DNA from: Heterohyrax brucei
Taxonomy: Eukaryota > Chordata > Mammalia > Hyracoidea > Procaviidae
Assembly: GCA_028571685.1 (NCBI GenBank)
Contig: CM053141.1
Span: 75,377,833-75,441,832 of the forward strand
Direction: 5' to 3'
Length of the DNA stretch: 64,000 nt
Under the pieces are notes generated by a model, which saw only the letters and a program-made list of their open reading frames with translations, ran no database searches and had not been told where the DNA came from. Positions 32,665-43,900 of this stretch are shown here, piece after piece (positions within the stretch are counted from its first letter, which is position 1; each line of letters opens with the position of its first letter). The position numbers and the translations under genes are program-made.

Positions 32665-33195
32665 AAAAGACACATAAACATTCTTTAAACAATCATTATT
32701 ACATTAACCCTTGATTTTAAAAAGGAATGCAACCCTAAAATGTCATTCAGCAAAGGCCTGTCTTACAGGTTAGGTCATAAAACCAAAGGCATCCTGGCTC
32801 TTGAATATCTCAGGCAAGGTAAAACTCAGGCCTGTGACTGCTATAGCTTCACAGAGCACAGACATTCACCAGTCTTCCTTCACCATTGCAAATGACCCAC
32901 CCAGCCTGGTACCTGGAAATCAATTGTCTTGACTTAACTAGCTAGTAAAAGCACAATGAGAAAGACCATCCAAACGTAGAACAAGGCTGCAGAGGGTACT
33001 GCTCTTAAGGAATTGGCAATGTTTGACCAGTAAGAGGAGAAGGAAAGATACTGGTCTCTGCATATCACTGGATTTGCTATAAGCTATAAAGTGCAAACAT
33101 TTAGTCACTGAGAAATGCCTGCCAGGAGCCAAGAAAATATCAGTATCAGCACTGCCTGTTGTTTGTTGTTGGGTTCCATTGGTGGTAAATGTAAG
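32665..33195. other. unclassified
   Basis: No feature is recognised in this stretch. Confidence 0.35.
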
Positions 33196-33199
33196 AACC

Positions 33200-33585
33200 T
33201 AACAAAGGTCACTTAGGTTATTAAGCTACATTCCATCTTCTGCCTCAATTACCACCCTCATACCAGACTAGCAGGTCTGCATTCCTCTCCCTATCCCTGA
33301 GGAAACAGAATTGATTGAGACCTCAGAGAGAGATAATGAAATTTTGGGTAATTCACACTGTTTGATAAGGTGTAATGAAACCTTATGATGTAATGAAATC
33401 TTGTGACTCCTGACTATTGTTTTGTAATGAATCCCTGCCCCTTTGAATTCTGACTATAAAAACCACTAGAAATGTAACCCAAAGGGTTACATTACTTTTG
33501 GCTCACTGTCTCCCAGATTGCTAGCAAATCTGTAAATAAATTATTCCTTGAAACTTACGCTGTCTCTGGATTTTCTCCCACAGTG
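33200..33585 (+). mobile_element. putative solo LTR with TATA and AATAAA
   Basis: Signals run in LTR order: ACTATAAAAACC (about 33451-33462) as a TATA box, then GTAAATAAATTATTCC about 75 bp later, then a U5-like stretch ending TTCTCCCACA near 33583. The left end and any target duplication are unclear. The design resembles class I LTRs. Fossil, with no internal region recognised. Confidence 0.55.
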
Positions 33586-33609
33586 ACAGGCAGAACTAAC
33601 TTGCTTCAG

Positions 33610-33806
33610 TTCGGCAACGCCATAGAGTAGATTTTTTGATCCATAGTGACTCCATATGACAGAGTAGAACTGACCCATAGCTTTTCTAGGCTGAAATCTT
33701 TGCAGAAGCAGATTGCCACGTCTTTCAGCCTCAGAGCCACCAACTGGGTTCAAACAGCCACCCTTTCAGTTAGCAGCCTAGCACCTAACCATTGTACCAC
33801 TAGTTT
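33610..33806 (-). mobile_element. AfroSINE, longer subtype
   Basis: In plus direction: GATCCATAGTGACTCCATAT, CAGAGTAGAACTGACCCATA, central CTTTGCAGAAGCAGATTGCC, GTTCAAACAGCCACCC and GTTAGCAGCCTAGCACCTAA. It lies head to head with the next SINE. Confidence 0.85.
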
Positions 33807-33812
33807 CCTTTT

Positions 33813-33999
33813 AATAGGAGTCCTTGGGTAGTGCAAATAGTTAAGTGCTAGCGGTTGGCAGTTCAAACCCACCCAGAAGCACTTCAGAAGACAATCTGCT
33901 TCTGAAAAAAATCAATCATTGTAAACCCCACAGAGCCCAGTTCTCTCCTAACACACTTGGGGTCACTATGAGACAGAATCAACAACCATCAGCAATCAC
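33813..33999 (+). mobile_element. AfroSINE variant
   Basis: Head AGGAGTCCTTGGGTAGTGCA, then AGTTAAGTGCTAGCGGTTGG, CACCCAGAAGCACTTCAGAA, GACAATCTGCTTCTGAAAAA and tail GTCACTATGAGACAGAATCA. It lacks the GCTAACCAAAAGG block. Confidence 0.82.
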
Positions 34000-34099
34000 C
34001 AGAAATGTTACACATTGGTCAGGTCTGTATGGTGATTTCTTCCCTCGCTCTCAAAATGCTTGGCGAAAATATGCTTCTTCTTAGAAAAATAACAGCATT

Positions 34100-34240
34100 A
34101 ATCAATGTTGTTAATAATAATAATATTATTAAGTGCTGCTGTTTCATATACCTGCTCTCATTAAATCCTCAGTGGAAAGCTTCTAGTATTACTCCCACTT
34201 TACTAGGAGAAAACAAGTTTGAAAATGATCTTTCCTGCTG
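34100..34240 (-). mobile_element. MIR-family relic (weak)
   Basis: CTCTCATTAAATCCTCAGTG, GTATTACTCCCACTTTACTA and GGAGAAAACAAGTTTGA follow minus MIR order, with heavy divergence. Confidence 0.4.
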
Positions 34241-34257
34241 GGGGATTGGAGAAAAAT

Positions 34258-34433
34258 AGACTCCTAGGACTCAAGAAAAGTGACTGACTGCTAAATGAAA
34301 GGTCAACGGTTCAAAACCACCAATCACTCCATGTGAGAAAGATGGGGCAGTTTGCTTCCACAGAGATTTACAGCCTTGGAAACTCTAAAAGGATTTTCTG
34401 TTCTTACTCGCAAGTCTGATTTACCATGACTGG
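34258..34433 (+). mobile_element. AfroSINE, longer subtype
   Basis: CTAAATGAAAGGTCAACGGT, GATGGGGCAGTTTGCTTCCA, CAGAGATTTACAGCCTTGGA and AACTCTAAAAGGATTTTCTG occur in order. The head is degraded. Confidence 0.8.
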
Positions 34434-34477
34434 GAGAAGCCAAAGATTCACAAATTTAAATAACAATTTAGCACCAC

Positions 34478-34621
34478 AGCAGGATCCATGGTGGTTGCAA
34501 TGGTTCCAACCTTCACTGCTAACCAAAAAGATCGGTAGTTCAGACTACAGGTCACTTCTGCTCTGTCCTAGAGAGTTGCTAGGAGTCACTCAACTCATCA
34601 GCAATGGTTTCTTTGTTTTTT
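34478..34621 (+). mobile_element. AfroSINE
   Basis: ACTGCTAACCAAAAAGATCG, GTAGTTCAGACTACAGG, TCTGCTCTGTCCTAGAGAGT and AGCAATGGTTTCTTTGTTTT occur in order. Degraded copy. Confidence 0.75.
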
Positions 34622-34635
34622 CTGGTACGAGATAG

Positions 34636-34828
34636 CAAAGAGCACTGGTGGCACAGTAGTTAAAGCACTTGACTGCCAACTGAAAGATTGGCAATTCAAA
34701 CCCACCTGCTGCTTAGCAGGACAAAAATGACATGGCAAAGATTTATTGCCTTGGAAACCTTATGAGGCTGTTCTATTCTGTCCTATAGGGTTGCTATCAG
34801 TCAGAATAGACTTGACTGTAATGGGTAT
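34636..34828 (+). mobile_element. AfroSINE, longer subtype
   Basis: Head GAGCACTGGTGGCACAGTAG, GACTGCCAACTGAAAGATTG, extension GACAAAAATGACATGGCAAA, CTTGGAAACCTTATGAGGCT and tail GACTTGACTGTAATGGGTAT. Confidence 0.88.
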
Positions 34829-34929
34829 GAGATAGCACTATAGTAATCAATTAGAGGACTGCATAGATGGCTGCTCTCCACAAAGGCTTACAATTGACTT
34901 AGGAGAAATCAGTGTAGTCTATAAATAAC

Positions 34930-35122
34930 TGAAGTCCCTGGGTGGTACAGTGAATAGCAGTCAGCAGCTAACCAAAAGCTTGGCAGCCGGAATCTGCCCA
35001 GAAGCATCTCAGAAGAAAGGCCTGACCATCTACTTTGAAAATATCAGCCACTGAAAACATTTCTACTGTGACATACATGGTGGCACCATGAGTCAGAATT
35101 GACTTGAAAACCACTTTTTTTG
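34930..35122 (+). mobile_element. AfroSINE variant with RTE-like module
   Basis: Head AAGTCCCTGGGTGGTACAGT, GCTAACCAAAAGCTTGGCAG, CCAGAAGCATCTCAGAAGAA, then ATCTACTTTGAAAATATCAG with CCACTGAAAAC, the module also present in the RTE 5' UTR. Tail CACCATGAGTCAGAATTGAC. Confidence 0.85.
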
Positions 35123-35124
35123 CC

Positions 35125-36905
35125 ATCAGGGAAGTATCTACACATTTTTGGATCTCTCTACATCCCTTCTGACAAAGAGCTTTTTTGAATATCAAGAGCA
35201 GCCTAGAGATATGTGACAAGAGGAATCTTACAGCTAATGGCTTTTCTCAAGAGAGGAAAGGATAAGGGACACAGTATAGGGCCTCAGACAGTTTGGTCCT
35301 TCTGGTATGCTTGTTTTCTGAATTCCTGAGAATGTGTTTCCTGATTCCTCTAGCAACATGCCAGCCTTTCACACAGTAAACTTACTCAAGTAGAGATAGT
35401 GGCTTTTATTGTTTTTGTCAAAAATAGATACCATCACCTTTGGGTAGAGAAGGAGGAAGAGGATGTTGGATGGGGCTTGTGACTCAATCTTTGCGACAGA
35501 AGCATGGCACTAGAGTGAGGGTGAAGACAGATGGCCTGCAGAGGTAGGGGTGATGGTGTGCCTTAGATGTCAGAGCCCAGGATCCCCAGGCATAAGCCTG
35601 TGCTCCACGGACTGGCTGCCTGGAATCTGGGGACCCAGAAGCTTTGTCAGCATGCACCTCTGGTTCTCACCCGTTTTCAGAGCTAGTGGCCCACTGTACG
35701 GAGACTTCCTCCTTTGCTTTGTTGTCTTCTTGCATTTTTAAACAGCACTTTCTCAGAACAGATGCTTTCTTCCCTCCTTCCCGGTGCCCTTTCTGCACAA
35801 ACAGCAGATTGCCTGCTTCTGTCATCTTAATCGAGAGAAGGAGGGAAACATGCTAATCATGTTATTTTTCTCTTCCTTCTGCCTGCAATTAGCAATATGA
35901 GCCAACAGCTCTCTCCCACCCCTCTGCTCTCCCAATGCTAGCACTCCAAGCAGGTGATTTTCTGGGGTACTTCCTGTCAAGCCTGCTCCCTTGGTCTGGA
36001 GGGTTTCTTTTTAAACAGATACCTTGTTTTGTTTTTAGAGCTCTGATTCCTGTGACCTTCTAGGAGTCAAGCTGCCAGGCAGTCACTGGTAATTTCTTGA
36101 TTTCTACTTCCCCTGTATATTAAAATGTCAAGATTAGATTGAAATCTATGGAGGCCATCAGCATCAAACTTATCACTACACCCTCCTTTTTTAAGGGCTG
36201 CTGCATTGCACAACTCCAGGGGGGCATCTTTCACAAAGAGTATGAACCTGAGAGGAGAGTCATTCAATGTGATGCACAGATGCCATTTAAGATAAACACA
36301 ATACTAAGCAGTAAAACAAATGTAATCAGGTTCAACAAAATTCTGTATTTTTATTTTTATTGTTTGCCTCATTACGACTAATGTTTGTTTTGAAATATTG
36401 AATACAAATTCCCCTACATTTGGGGGGAAGGAGGTTACCATCAGCTCATGAGTAGGTCATCTATTGAGTAGCCCAGGACTGAACAAACCCACCAGAAGAC
36501 TCCTCACACCTTCTTGCTGCAATCAGTGCAACTGTGCCCAGAACACCAGAATAGACATTAATCTTAAGACAAAACACACAAGATGAACACTTAAGACTTG
36601 CTTTCTAGAAAAATAAATCACCATAGAAGAGTATCTGAAAGAAACGGAAATCAAAATAGGTTGGACTAAAACAGCTTGCAACAACTCTGTGAAGCTGTTA
36701 TATGACATCCTCTATCATTGTAATGCAGCTTTTCTGTATTTTATAGATTCCTGGTTTACATTGTTTGCCGTAGGCCACTTTTTGGCTTGCCGTGAGAAAC
36801 AATGGCTTGACAGGCCATGAAAAGCAAAGAGACACTCTATCTCCTTCCCATCAAGGTAGAGAGAAGATAGTAAAGTGGAGCAACAGCAGAGGTCCCCTGT
36901 CAGTG
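35125..36905. other. unclassified, repeat-poor
   Basis: No SINE, LINE or LTR is recognised over about 1.8 kb. Short frames (60-80 codons) have no recognised family. Being repeat-poor, this is the kind of stretch where a conserved non-coding element could sit, but I see no direct sign of one. Confidence 0.35.
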
Positions 36906-36909
36906 CAGA

Positions 36910-37111
36910 GTTATATCAGTTGGAGTCTCACCAGGAAAACGGAAATTCTGTAAATACTTAAAATAGAGGGGACGTGATGCAGGAAGTAGGTTACACAGGT
37001 GTCTTAATTGGGTTCCTCAGCAGACCCAAAGACAAGGATTCAAGTGCAAGCAGTTAATTTGGGAGGTGATCCAGGAAATATGAGAAGTCATGAGCTAGGG
37101 AAGAAGGAAGC
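36910..37111. repeat. host sequence of LTR B2, possible older LTR
   Basis: TTGGGTTCCTCAGCAGACCC AAAGAC and GGGAGGTGATCCAGGAAATA have an LTR-like feel seen in old ERV fossils, and the sequence continues after 37541. I cannot assign a family. Confidence 0.3.
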
Positions 37112-37540
37112 TGTAATGGTTAAGACTGTGTGTCAACTTGACTGGGCCAAGATGCTCAGTGTTTATACGTGATCACTCTCATGATTGTATCTGCTGTGAA
37201 CAGCCAATCAGTTGAAAGGGAGTTTCTTGGGTGTATAGCCTACATCCAAATATAAGCAGATTTTCTGGCTTTATGCTGGATCTGGGTCCTGCGGCTACCC
37301 TCTGTTTGTCTGACCTCTGGCTCCTGCTCTCTGATCTGCTGATCTTGACTTCAGCAGCCCCTGTAGCTGTGTAAATCAGAAGCCTCAGATCCACAGACTT
37401 GGGTCATTCCAGCCTCTACAATCATGTGAGCCATTTCCTTGATATAAATCTCTCTATCTCTCTCCACATATATATATCATACATACACACACACACCCAT
37501 TTGTCTGGTTTTGCTTCTCTAGAGAACCCAGCCCAGAACA
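37112..37540 (+). mobile_element. solo LTR, family B, copy 2
   Basis: Starts TGTAATGGTTAAGACTGTGT and GTCAACTTGACTGGGCC. It has TCTCTGATCTGCTGATCTTG, GTCATTCCAGCCTCTACAAT, CATGTGAGCCATTTCCTTGA, then a TCTC/TATA/CACA simple repeat. It ends TTGCTTCTCTAGAGAACCCAGCCCAGAACA. Flanks GAAGC (37107-37111) and GAAAC (37541-37545) give a 5-bp duplication with one mismatch. The 3' third is homologous to 31157-31800. Solo LTR fossil. Confidence 0.75.
37443..37494. repeat. TC/TA/CA microsatellite in LTR
   Basis: TCTCTCTATCTCTCTCC, then ATATATATATCATACATACA and CACACACACC. It lies at the same position as the simple repeat of the other family-B LTR. Confidence 0.85.
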
Positions 37541-37544
37541 GAAA

Positions 37545-39222
37545 CTAACCTAGAGGATGCATTATCAAGCATACTTCCACTGTTGAACCGGAACCAGGAA
37601 CCGACCCTGCTGTGAGCCAGTACAGAATTTGTCTATGTAAAGAAGCTTATCTGTCAACACCCTTCAGGAATTGAGACTGCTTTAAGGCTTTCTGTGAACA
37701 CAGGCCAAGCATTCTCCATAGGCCAGGACAAAAGCTCTCTGAGAGAGAGACTCAAGTGTTCCAACAAGCAGTCTTTAGCTTGTAAGGTGAATAATATCTA
37801 AAGGACAAGGGCAGGGCACAACAGTTTCTGCTATGTCAGGTGATGGAAATGATGAGAAAGCAAACAAAAGACAGTGAGGCAATCCAGAGCTGAGCAACAG
37901 CAGAAAGTTCCTACCATTTCTAGGCTGGAAAGACAAGGGTGGGAAGCTATGTTCCTGAAACATAGGGTCTGGAGCCACGTAGCAGCAGCTGGAACCAGGG
38001 AATAAAGGACAGTACTGCAGGAGCTGAAGCAATGGTGGAGCCATACCACTGCTCAGGACAGAAGCAGGAGGAGAAACACCTGGGCTTCTCCCTCTCTCCC
38101 TTCCTTAAAATCAGGACTTTGAACCCATTCAAACTGGTTTAATCATGGCTAACAAAAAATTATAGGTTGAAGCCCTGGAATGGGAGACTCAGAGAGGCAC
38201 AGTAAGCCCTTTCAGGGGGCTGAAGCATGAGACTGGATTATTGGCAGGACTGTAGAGAAAGACACAGGTTCAAGGCAGTCTGCTCGCCTGCCATCTTTGA
38301 GGGGGGCATTGCTGTTTCCAACTGTGCTCAAAATCTGACTGGCAAGAGATTTGACTGCTATGCAATTTGTATGCTGCCCTTGTTTTCTAAAAGGAAAATT
38401 AGGTTTTCTAGCGGGGCTTCAACCTGTAGTTTTTCCTGTTCTGGTTTCCATTCCAGTTCACTCAGTTTTTAAAAATTCAGATCTGTTCTGCTCTCTACTT
38501 CTTTGGCCATGATTGAAACAGGAAAAACCAGTTCAAAGTCTTGCTTAAATTTCTCACCAAGAACCTAACCCCGCTGGGAGCCAGCTAATGGAGGAGCTAG
38601 AAAACGGAGCCTGAGGGTTCAGTCATTCTCCCCATTCCCCTTAATACAGAGCAAAGCAGGGGAAGGGCAAGGGATGCATCTGGAGAAAGCAAACTGGCCT
38701 AAAATGACATTAAAGATCCATAATCAGCTTCCCCTGCCACCTCCTACATACATGTACAGTAAAAGAAATGCTGGATAAGGTTATCTCAATTCTCAGTGCA
38801 GCATCATCTAAATAAACATAACAACTGGATATTATATACTCTTCTTGAAGGTTCACACGTGTGTTAGCGTATTAGGGGCACAGAGAAGTCCTACACCATT
38901 TCTCAAAAATCCTTTTGTTCTAGAACTCCACTTCTCACTTTTTTTTAAGTGGAGGCCTGTTGCAATTACTTTAAGGTACCCAGAACAATCTCATGGAATA
39001 AGTATTCCATAGAAGAAACTTTAAGAAACTGTACAAAATTTTCCATTACAATAGTGTCAAAATCTCCAGTATGGTATATTTATAAAATTTCTAGTGGGGT
39101 CTTGAACTAAGAAAAGTTGGATAGACCACTAAATACAGTCAAGTCCACCAGTGTGCTGGAGCCAGCTTGCAAGGGCTCATGAGAGTCAATTTTAAATATC
39201 CAGGAATTTTATGAGTTGTTTG
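37545..39222. other. unclassified
   Basis: Overlapping 60-90-codon minus frames at 37775-38132 are Pro/Ser/Cys-rich and share no known domain. No other feature is recognised. Confidence 0.35.
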
Positions 39223-39225
39223 TTA

Positions 39226-39395
39226 AACAGAGGCTTGATGGTACAGCGATTAAAAGCTCAGCTGCTACCTAAAAGCTTAGCGGTTCAAATTTACCAGCTA
39301 CTCCTTAGAAACCCTATGGGCAGTTCTGCTCTGTCCAATAGGGCTGCTGTGAGTTGGAATAGACTCGATGACAATAAGTTTAGTTTTTGGTAAGG
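39226..39395 (+). mobile_element. AfroSINE
   Basis: GCTTGATGGTACAGCGATTA, AGCTGCTACCTAAAAGCTTA, CTCCTTAGAAACCCTATGGG, CAGTTCTGCTCTGTCC and tail GAATAGACTCGATGACAATA. Near full length. Confidence 0.9.
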
Positions 39396-39397
39396 TT

Positions 39398-40066
39398 GTT
39401 AAACAGTCATTGTTAAAAATTAGATAATATAATCTTAAAATTAAATGTTTTAAAACAATGGTGTTAGAAACGCAATACTCTTCAATACCTAATTGGTTTA
39501 TTATTATCAATATTCTTGAGGTTATTTACATCTATTCCACCTGTATGATGAACATACACACTATACAATGGTGTACTGCTTCGCATCCTTTCTCTGTCTT
39601 ACAATCAGTGATGTCACACTGGTAGCTTGACATCAGTCATTATGGGAGGAGCTACACCACAGAAACCAGTAAATGCCATAACTAAAGTCTTATTTACTCT
39701 TTTATTAATGGTCTAGACTTAAGGCTAAGGAGAAAATGTTGATTACATAGATTAATCTTACAAGTGTGTAGTTCTATAGTTTATACACTGGAACACACAT
39801 TAAAAAAATGAGGAATATTCAAAAGTTATGATCCAGTTCAGCAAAGTTGTTTTTCACGTCACTGATGAACAAGTGCAGATCTGTCATACATAGCACCAGA
39901 GCTGAAAGAGGTTTCAGTTTAATAGATAATCATCTGTGCAAGAGTAAGAAATAGTTTAGTAAAAGATTAATATTAAGATGAATGACAATAAGTTTATTGG
40001 AAAAAGAGTGGATTGAGATGGAATTCTATTTGTTACGCATGGTTGAGTTGCAATCATAGCTTGGCT
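39398..40066. other. unclassified, AT-rich
   Basis: No feature is recognised in this stretch. Confidence 0.35.
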
Positions 40067-40069
40067 GCC

Positions 40070-40241
40070 AAACTAAAAACCAGACCCAGAGCCGTCGAGT
40101 CAGGTCCTACTCATAGCAACCCTAGAGGTCAGAGTAGAACTGCCCCAAAGAGTTTCCAAGGAGTGCCTGGCAGAATTTGAACTGCTGACCTTTGGGTTAG
40201 CAGATGTAGCACTTAACCCATTACACCACCAGGGTTTCCAG
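40070..40241 (-). mobile_element. AfroSINE, well preserved
   Basis: In plus direction: CAGAGCCGTCGAGTCAGGTC, GAGGTCAGAGTAGAACTGCC, GAGTTTCCAAGGAGTGCCTG, GACCTTTGGGTTAGCAGATG and CACCACCAGGGTTTCC. Retained CpG (CCGTCGAG) and the GAGGTC block mark the same young subtype as 63376-63534. Confidence 0.93.
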
Positions 40242-40378
40242 ATACAAGAATTCAGAAAAAATTAATGAAAGCTTTCTGTGAGAATCAATCAGCTATATGC
40301 AATTTACAGTAAGAGGTTTTGTGTGAGTGTGCAGCACAACCTTTATGTCAGGAAGATTTATGATAAACCTACACACTC

Positions 40379-40533
40379 ATGGAGCCCTAGGGGCATAGTG
40401 GTTAACAGTTTGGCTGGTAACCAAAAGTTAAACAGTTCAAATCCACCAGCTGCTTCTTGGAAACCCTAAGGGGCAGTTCTACTCTGTCATACAGGGTCGC
40501 TATGTGCCAGAATCAACTTGATGTCAATAAGTA
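40379..40533 (+). mobile_element. AfroSINE
   Basis: ATGGAGCCCTAGGGGCATAG, TGGCTGGTAACCAAAAGTTA, TTCTTGGAAACCCTAAGGGG, TACAGGGTCGCTATGTGCCA and tail CAACTTGATGTCAATAAG. Confidence 0.9.
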
Positions 40534-40837
40534 TGTACATATATATTGCATTTTGTTTTTTTTTAACCTGGAGAGCTGGCTGTTAAACTTTTACCAGCAC
40601 CTTCATTTGAAGGTAACTCTGTCCCATGAGTTACAGCAGGACCTGAAGATGTCACCTGATCCAGGTATCTCTAAATTTAGGCAGGTATTGTCTCTAGCCT
40701 AAGGCATCACCCTCTGATGTTTCTTGCAACTGAATTCACCAACTATTTACTAAGCATTTACAGTGCGCATCAGTGGTTCCGTTAAATTACAAGGTTTTAG
40801 AACTTTAAGAAATCTTTGAGACACACTTAACCTCCAA

Positions 40838-40990
40838 ATTGTTTATTGAGAAAATTCAAATAACATAAAATTTACCATTTTAAGGTGTACAGCCCAGTGG
40901 GTTTTAGTGTGTTGACAATATTGTGCTACGAGCACCACAGTCTACTTGCAGAACATTTGCATCATATCAAAAATCAACCACATTGCTCTG
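40838..40990 (-). mobile_element. old L1-like 3' end fragment
   Basis: GTTTATTGAGAAAATTCAAA, CATAAAATTTACCATTTTAA and GGTGTACAGCCCAGTGGGTT match a common mammalian repeat block usually annotated in L1M 3' ends, in the antisense direction. Family assignment is from memory. Confidence 0.45.
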
Positions 40991-40999
40991 TGTTCAAGG

Positions 41000-43900
41000 C
41001 AGGCCAAAAACTTGAGTTCTCTCAACATGTCTAGCACCTTTATGCTTCAAGATTTTTCCACAGTATACTTAATTCAAAAAGCAATACTGAGAGCCTTCTA
41101 TATGCCACTCAGGGGATTCAAATTAGCATACTGCATGCCTTCAAAGAACAAATTCACAAACATCATTGTAGGTGAAGTTCTCATTGTGTAAAAAATAACA
41201 ATAGAATCTGACACATAAAATAATGCCCACAAAGTCCAAAAGTAGAGCAAAGTAGAAAGGTAATAGCTCTCTAGAATAGTCTATAGAAGACTTCCCAGAG
41301 GACATAATGACAGAGCAGGGCACTGAAGAATGAAGAGGAGGTCACCAAGTATACACAGAAAAAGAATGATAACAGAAAAAGCAGAACAGCAAAAACAGAC
41401 AGACCTTAGAGTGAATTCATGGACAGTTCTGTAGTGCTGGGGACAAAGGAGTTTGGCTGGAGAGTGGCACGGGATCTATTCACCTAGAAAGGTTGTGGAT
41501 GCCAATCTCCACCTGGGTTTAGAGGAAACACCTAGAAAGGTATGTGGAGGCCAAAGGAAAGGCTTCCATTCTGATCTATGACTTGCCTCTAAGTCATGAG
41601 AGTTTTAAGAGGGGTAGGGGGAGGTAGTTTGTGTTTAGCTAGTAATTTAGAGACAGAGAAGGAAGTAGATTTGAGGAAGCAAAAGTTGATGCAAGGAGAC
41701 TCTCACCAGAGTCCATGTCAGAGAGGACAAAGGGTTGATGAGGACAATACTGCAAAAGCAATGAAGCAGCAAGACTCACCTGGCAACCCAACGCTTCTCA
41801 GAGAGCTCCCTTTACCCCTGGCGGAACTAACCACTGCTTCTTTTGTTCTCTCAGCACTTGATACAGACCTCTTCCTAAACACACCCCCATCAGTCTTTAC
41901 CCCGTCTCCAAACTACAGCTCTGGGAAAGCAGAAGATGGGATACCTGATGTCTCTATCATTCAGTACCTTGTCACTTCCTCCAGCCAAGCCAAAAGCCAA
42001 GTGCCGGCACTCCTCCAACTCTTAATAAAATGCAGATTTTGATACGGTAGGTCTAGGGTGAGCTGAAGTCAACATTTTTCCTTCCCCTTCCCACCCCCAT
42101 GCCTGAGAGTTTATCAGTAAAGAGATTTGTTTTGGTCAGGGAGAAGTGGCTGGGATGGACAGGACCAGCATCCTCAGCAAGGACTTCCTGAGAATCAGAC
42201 TTCCCTCTTTCAGGTTTAGAGGAAATACTCTCATTGATGAAACCTCCACGGAGGGCAGGAATGCAATCACCAGCCAGTCTGGAAAGGAGGGGCACCCGAG
42301 TACATCTGGGACATATGGACAACAGTGCCTAGATGCTGACCTTCACATTGATGGCTGGGAAGTGGTGGCTGTGCCTGAGTGCAGGCACACTGTCATAGCC
42401 CACTAGCAGCTTCTTGGAGTTCTAGGAGATACTGTTACAGTGTAGCAGAGACCAGGCAGTGAGCTCCGGTTGGCTGTAAGTGCGTTTCTAATACAGACCA
42501 CCCTATGAGAAGCAAGAGCTTAGCAAATAGTCAAAAAAGATGTGTTGTGTGGGCAAGAAACTCAATCCTGTAACGTAGGCAAATCCCTCTTCTGCTTCCT
42601 GGTCCTCACAAAAGGACTCCACATCCTGTGCCATTCAGTCTTCAGTCAAGGGCTGGAACAGAAGGATTAAATTCAGAAGGATAGAAATTCTCCTTGGATA
42701 GCAAGAATGGTTGCACAACTTGAAGAAAGTAGTCAGTGTCAACGAGTTGCAGATGTAAAAGTTATGGAGAAGTTATTGTGTTTTGTTGTGTATACTGTCA
42801 CCACAATAAAAAAGAAAATTCTCTGTCTAAACCTCTCATCATGAATGGAAATGCACACCACTGCTGAGTCAGAGCAAGTCCAGTTCCTTCTAATGGACAC
42901 TGAGTAGCAGGGCAAAGAGTCAATCCACCTTCAACATACTAATGAATCTCTTTGGATGGCAGAGGGCCTTTGAATAATTGATGAATGAGACCTTTCAGTT
43001 TTTGCAGAAGCTCTGGCTGCCACTGTTCATTATGAGAGATGATTCACTCTGTTCTACGGAACAAATTGTTCTAAGGCCTAACTCCATGTCCCTTTCCATT
43101 TCTTTCTTAAATAAAAAAATAAAATAAAAATGTACCTGTGGAATTCATATGCATGCAAGCGTGTTGAGAATAGAAATGAGAGAATTAATTCCTGTTTCAC
43201 AGCCCACGGTAGAGCAATCTGAGAAGACCCTGTCACAGAGACTTAGCTTTAGGAATGACTTTTTTCCTCAGAGAAGAGGAAAGAGAGATATATTGAGTCT
43301 CTGTTGGCTGTGAAGATTTTGAGAGCAGAATGAACTGAAATGAGTCCCTCTTCCCCAATAATACTTGTTATTTGCTAGGTTTGGCAGTGACAATTGGTAT
43401 TCAAATCATATGCCTATGTTTTTGACTGTGCATCTGGGAGCTAATTTAGTTCTCTCTCCAGCCTATTTGTCTAGTTCCTGTTAGTTGTGTATTTCTGAGT
43501 GCTTATGGTTGTCCTGTGAGTTGGGTCAAAAGGACAGTTAACAAACATGTCAAGCTGCCATGGCTTCTCTATATCCCTTCTCTGTCCTCCAAAGTTTGGA
43601 AATTTCTCCAGCTGCTTCATCTTTCCAATTTACCATTTTGATGAAAAGATGCCTACTTGTTCCCCAAAATGAAGTAAATCTAATAACTTCACTGAATACA
43701 TTTATTTAGCAGTGTACAGATTCAGTGCTAATGGTACCCTTAGTGAGGAAAGGTGAAGGTACTAGCCTGAAACACAAAGATCTCTTCTTTATACTAATGA
43801 AGATACTTTGAGAATAAGAGAGATCGAAGGTCGAGAAAAGCCTATTATGTCAAGGACCAAGCAAAAGCCCTGGAAAACATCATTCTCCCATTTCTGGTCT

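Noticed and set aside
33610-35122. Regularly spaced repeated units, checked as a CRISPR-like array or tRNA gene cluster
   Set aside because: Units are AfroSINEs of differing subtype and orientation; the tRNA-like heads are SINE promoters, not functional tRNAs.
41596-42042. 148-codon open frame, the longest in the window
   Set aside because: No recognisable domain, no signal peptide, composition typical of random translation, and no flanking splice or promoter signals that I can support.
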